In this document: in pieces, positions 14,134 through 16,997 of the stretch
How positions within the stretch are numbered: position 1 is the stretch's first letter
How the letters are laid out: each line of letters opens with the position of its first letter
Source of the DNA: an uncultured Lachnospiraceae bacterium
GTDB taxonomy: Bacteria; Bacillota; Clostridia; Lachnospirales; Lachnospiraceae
Length of the DNA: 16,997 bases
Reading direction: 5' to 3'
NCBI GenBank assembly: GCA_910586755.1
Contig: CAJUJM010000032.1
Span: 1-16,997 of the forward strand
Translations under genes and position numbers: made by a program
Notes under the pieces: generated by a model
The model's database searches: none
What the model was told of the DNA's origin: nothing
What the model saw: only the letters and a program-made list of their open reading frames with translations

Positions 14134-16170
14134 CTAATCTCCCCACCTCTCATCCATAAGTTCAAAAATTTCCTCATCTCTCAGGTGATTCTCCATATTC
14201 ATTATCAGCATTACTCTCCGATCATTCTCAGAGTACAAAAATTCCCTCTGCCACTGATAATAGTGAGGCCCATCCCCAAGGTTTCTGATATAACTCATAA
14301 GTCCGCTAAGCACCCAGGCTGTTTGTTTTACATCCGTCAAACACTCGTTGGCATAAAATCCATGCCACTTTCCATGTTCCCGGTCTCTCATAGCCTGGTT
14401 GGCGGCAAGATATTCCTTTCGTCCTTTTCCCGCCAGATAAAAACCTTTTTGATGTTCTCCCTTTAAGGACTGGCAAAGTCCTTCCATTGTAAGGACAGCT
14501 CCTTTATAGCAGTGGTAATGAATCTGCGCCTGAAGCAGAATAGAATCTTGAAATAATTGTCTTTCCCGTCCTTTCAGTTTCTCTTCTGTCTGTTTACACT
14601 GCTCTAAAAGCGTTCCATAGCTTTCCACAGCCTGGCGGCAAAGAGACCCATACCAGGAAATCTGTTCCTGCAAAGTTCCGGCCCTGGTTGCCCATTCCAG
14701 CCCCTCCGCAGAACGGCCTTTATCCCTCATATATTGAGAGACAATCATCCGGCACACATGGTTGCTGAATTGTTCCCCGCTGTGTTCGTCCTCATGAGGT
14801 CCGTAAGCCAGGGACGCCAGGAAATATTGACGGAAACAGGCGGCAATTTCTTTTTCATGATTCCTGCTGTAGTAATCCCTGATGTAGGCCGCCAAATGTT
14901 CCTCAATATCTATTTCTCCTTTCTGCCATATTGCAGCTAAAAGGTCTAAGTAATACACATGAGGCTTAATGTTGGAGCTGTTTACCAGCCAGTAATCCTT
15001 CATCCCCCGGTTCATTACCTGTGCCAGTTCTTTTTTCACAAAATCAGGCGGATTAGGGAGCATAGTAATGTGATTTGCCGCCTGGAGATCATAGAAGGAT
15101 ACATGATAATAGATTCCATGTTTGCCCTCACAGCCTTCTTCCGGCATAGCCGGTATTCGGGGATTGTGATTCCCCTGTCTTCTTGTCACCATTTTCCCGA
15201 ATCCGTTATCCGCCCAGATATAGATAACATCCTCGGGAAGCTTCAGCCATCCATCCTGGTATAATTCCATAGTCTCTCCGTACAGATTCGTACAGCACAG
15301 AGCCTCAGGATCCGATTCCTTTATCATATCATATTGAATTTTAATCAGCTTTCCAATCAGATCTCCTCTGAGAGCCGGGGTATGATAAGCCGGATCATTT
15401 TCCCAGAAGGGAACATCTCCCTGACCTCTGAAACCGATATTCCAGACAACCTTCCTGCCCTTTTGTTCTTCTATGGCCTGTCTCCAAAGCTTCCGGTATT
15501 TTTCACCATACTGGTCATAGGAAGGCGTCAGATCCGGATAGGCTCTGGCAAACATCTCCGCCCCCAAAGGTTCTGCATGGTGATGAGTCAGATACAGCCC
15601 TCTGTCAAAAACCAGGCTGCGGTTTTTACGGGAATTTTTATCTGTGCCGGGGATAACCATGTTTCCTCCGCACCGAAGCAAAGCTTCTATAGCCATCTCC
15701 CACGGCCCTTCCTCTCTCCTGTCTACTTTCCAGGTGTGGAGAAGAACCTCGTCATTGATAAACAACCCCCGAAGGCGGACGGCAAAAGGCTCTGACTGTT
15801 TTTCGTAGCTTTCCTTCACTTCCCGGAAATTTGTCACAGGAATAGTCTGATCATTCCAGAACCAGAAGTTCCAAATCCCCAGGATCTCACGGCTAATAGC
15901 GTAAATCCCATAGATAAACCCGAAATCCTCCCCGGCTTCACAGATCAGCTCATTTTCTGCTACATAGAGCCGGTAACATTCCTTTTCCTGTTTCCCTTTT
16001 TGAAGGCGGATATGTTCACAGATTCCTGTCTCCCCCTGTCTCTTGCCTTCTTCTGTTGTAAGACAACAAGCCTTTTTCAAATCTCTGGCTAAATCAGCCG
16101 CCGCCAGTAAAACTGACAGCGGCTGATCCTGAGCCAATATTTTAGTATCAGAAAATAATTTTATGCTCAT
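14134..16170 (-). CDS. GH115 alpha-1,2-glucuronidase (xylan side-chain removal), no signal peptide
   Basis: A glycoside hydrolase of family 115, whose members remove (4-O-methyl-)glucuronic acid from xylan or xylo-oligosaccharides. Family-like blocks are FGFIYGIYAISREILGI (83-99), RLRGLFINDE (132-141), GGNMVIPGT (168-176), LTHHHAEPLGAEMFARAYPD (194-213), NIGFRGQGDVPFWENDP (244-260), LYGETMELY (296-304) and IWADNGFGK (318-326). Glu and Asp in the last two are candidate active-site acids, though I do not assign them firmly. There is no signal peptide, so the enzyme should act in the cytoplasm on imported oligosaccharides. At 678 aa it is shorter than many GH115 proteins, which carry an extra C-terminal domain. 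It starts 12 nt after the ABC permease stop with GGTGGAA about 7 nt ahead, so the two share an operon. Confidence 0.88.
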   Translation of the reverse strand: MSIKLFSDTKILAQDQPLSVLLAAADLARDLKKACCLTTEEGKRQGETGICEHIRLQKGKQEKECYRLYVAENELICEAGEDFGFIYGIYAISREILGIWNFWFWNDQTIPVTNFREVKESYEKQSEPFAVRLRGLFINDEVLLHTWKVDRREEGPWEMAIEALLRCGGNMVIPGTDKNSRKNRSLVFDRGLYLTHHHAEPLGAEMFARAYPDLTPSYDQYGEKYRKLWRQAIEEQKGRKVVWNIGFRGQGDVPFWENDPAYHTPALRGDLIGKLIKIQYDMIKESDPEALCCTNLYGETMELYQDGWLKLPEDVIYIWADNGFGKMVTRRQGNHNPRIPAMPEEGCEGKHGIYYHVSFYDLQAANHITMLPNPPDFVKKELAQVMNRGMKDYWLVNSSNIKPHVYYLDLLAAIWQKGEIDIEEHLAAYIRDYYSRNHEKEIAACFRQYFLASLAYGPHEDEHSGEQFSNHVCRMIVSQYMRDKGRSAEGLEWATRAGTLQEQISWYGSLCRQAVESYGTLLEQCKQTEEKLKGRERQLFQDSILLQAQIHYHCYKGAVLTMEGLCQSLKGEHQKGFYLAGKGRKEYLAANQAMRDREHGKWHGFYANECLTDVKQTAWVLSGLMSYIRNLGDGPHYYQWQREFLYSENDRRVMLIMNMENHLRDEEIFELMDERWGD

Positions 16171-16182
16171 AAAATTTCCACC

Positions 16183-16997
16183 TTACCCTTTGATTCCGTC
16201 CATAGCGATTCCGTTTACCAGATATTTCTGGAAGAAAATAAAGAATATAATTACCGGCAAAAGAGAAACCACAGACATTGCAAACAGGCCTCCGTAATTA
16301 TTATAGGAATTGGGATCCAGGTACATATTCAAAGCCAGGGAAATGGTAAATTTCTTCGTGGTGCTCATAAAAATCAACGGCTGGAAAAAGTCCTGCCAAA
16401 TCCAGTAAAAGGCAAAGATCGATGCTGTAACAATGGCAGGCTTTACTACAGGAACCAGTACCCGAAACAGGATTCCCGCTTTCCCGCATCCGTCAATCAT
16501 AGCCGCCTCATCCAGCTCCTTGGGAATCCCTCTGAAAAACTGAACCATAAGGAAGATAAAGAAAGCGCCTCCGAAAAAACATGGGAGAATCAGAGCGACT
16601 CTTGTATCAATAAGTCCCAGCTTTTTCAGAATAATATACTGGGGAACTACCATAACCTGCGGCGGAATCATCATGGTCATCATCACGCAGCCAAAGAGAA
16701 AATCGGATCCCCAGAACTTGATCCTTGTAAACGCGTAGGCGGCAAGCAGCGAAATCATCACGCAGCCGGCAGTTCCCACCACCGTTACGATTACCGTATT
16801 GACAAAAAATGTGTAAAAGGAAACGCCGCCCACTCCCTCCGGTCCGCTTTGGTAATTGGTGGCTGCATCCCAGACCTTGGGGATCAGGGAATAAGCGTCC
16901 TGAAACATAGTATCATTGCTTTTAAATGAGCTGGCCAGAAGCCATAGCAGCGGGTAAATCATAACAAACCCCAAAGCACAGGCTGATACATGAAAAA
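16183..16997 (-). CDS. Carbohydrate ABC transporter permease, MalG type, 5' end off window
   Basis: The inner-membrane permease of a binding-protein-dependent sugar importer (CUT1 type). The frame is open to the window edge. About 270 residues are visible, and typical members have 275-300, so only some 5-30 N-terminal residues are missing. Visible are YPLLWLLASSFK after helix 1, then helices around TFFVNTVIVTVVG, MISLLAAYAF, MMTMMIPPQVMVVPQY and FFGGAFFIFLMVQFF. The EAA loop, ELDEAAMIDGCGKAGILFRVLVPVVKP, contacts the ATPase. The C-terminus NGIAMDGIKG is typical. The partner permease and solute-binding protein should lie beyond the right edge. The following GH115 gene suggests aldouronic or other glucuronic-acid-bearing xylo-oligosaccharides as substrate, which is an inference from context. 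Confidence 0.94.
   Translation of the reverse strand, partial: FHVSACALGFVMIYPLLWLLASSFKSNDTMFQDAYSLIPKVWDAATNYQSGPEGVGGVSFYTFFVNTVIVTVVGTAGCVMISLLAAYAFTRIKFWGSDFLFGCVMMTMMIPPQVMVVPQYIILKKLGLIDTRVALILPCFFGGAFFIFLMVQFFRGIPKELDEAAMIDGCGKAGILFRVLVPVVKPAIVTASIFAFYWIWQDFFQPLIFMSTTKKFTISLALNMYLDPNSYNNYGGLFAMSVVSLLPVIIFFIFFQKYLVNGIAMDGIKG

Noticed and set aside
15334..15795. 153-codon plus-strand open frame
   Set aside because: Antisense to the conserved core of the GH115 gene, with no start signal.
1..16997. tRNA, rRNA, insertion sequence, integrase or attachment site around the restriction cassette
   Set aside because: I saw no tRNA-like cloverleaf, transposase motif, integrase or paired terminal repeats flanking 2800-5068. 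Transfer of the cassette is plausible but not marked by such elements here.

Overview
The window looks like a chromosome segment from a Gram-positive gut-type Clostridia bacterium, probably Lachnospiraceae. The signs are AGGAGG-type ribosome binding sites, moderate GC, an AgrC/LytTR-type two-component system, a GLUG-repeat surface protein beside an MMPL exporter, and a GH115 glucuronidase beside a sugar ABC permease. Species cannot be read from the sequence. Most genes lie on the minus strand.

Left part (1-2800): a minus-strand operon for D-serine or small neutral amino acid use. It runs from the 3' remnant of an alkaline-phosphatase-superfamily hydrolase gene, through an intact sodium:alanine/glycine symporter (AGCS family), to D-serine ammonia-lyase dsdA, which leaves the window at its C-terminal side. 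At about 2365-2378 the hydrolase remnant abuts the 3' remnant of an MFS transporter on the plus strand. Both genes have lost their 5' ends, as expected if one deletion removed the shared middle of a divergent pair, or if the assembly is mis-joined there. A strong hairpin terminator follows the MFS remnant.

Middle left (2890-5068): a compact, fairly AT-rich type II restriction-modification cassette. A small XRE controller (C) protein overlaps by one base (TAATG) a 240-aa presumptive endonuclease. A 384-aa m5C methyltransferase converges on it, and the two coding regions overlap by 71 bp. The methyltransferase has a near-consensus promoter (TTGAAA-17-TATAAT) that starts inside the stop codon of the next gene. 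Two perfect dyads sit on the promoter and on the expected transcription start.

Middle (5061-11194): an export or surface module. A 767-aa MMPL/RND-type transporter is followed after 3 nt by a 1030-aa secreted, membrane-anchored GLUG-repeat protein with a long central coiled coil. A divergent TetR regulator lies upstream, and the shared 152-bp intergenic region holds facing promoters and a TetR-style palindrome. No terminator separates the GLUG gene from the methyltransferase.

Right part (11260-16997): a 153-aa charged protein of unknown function, then an AgrC-like GHKL sensor kinase and a LytTR response regulator (regulator first, ATGA overlap). Two 9-bp LytTR-type direct repeats with a 12-bp gap lie upstream of the pair. 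Last comes a xylan-utilisation pair: a sugar ABC permease (5' end off the window) and a GH115 alpha-glucuronidase without a signal peptide. This suggests import of aldouronic-acid-type oligosaccharides and cleavage inside the cell.
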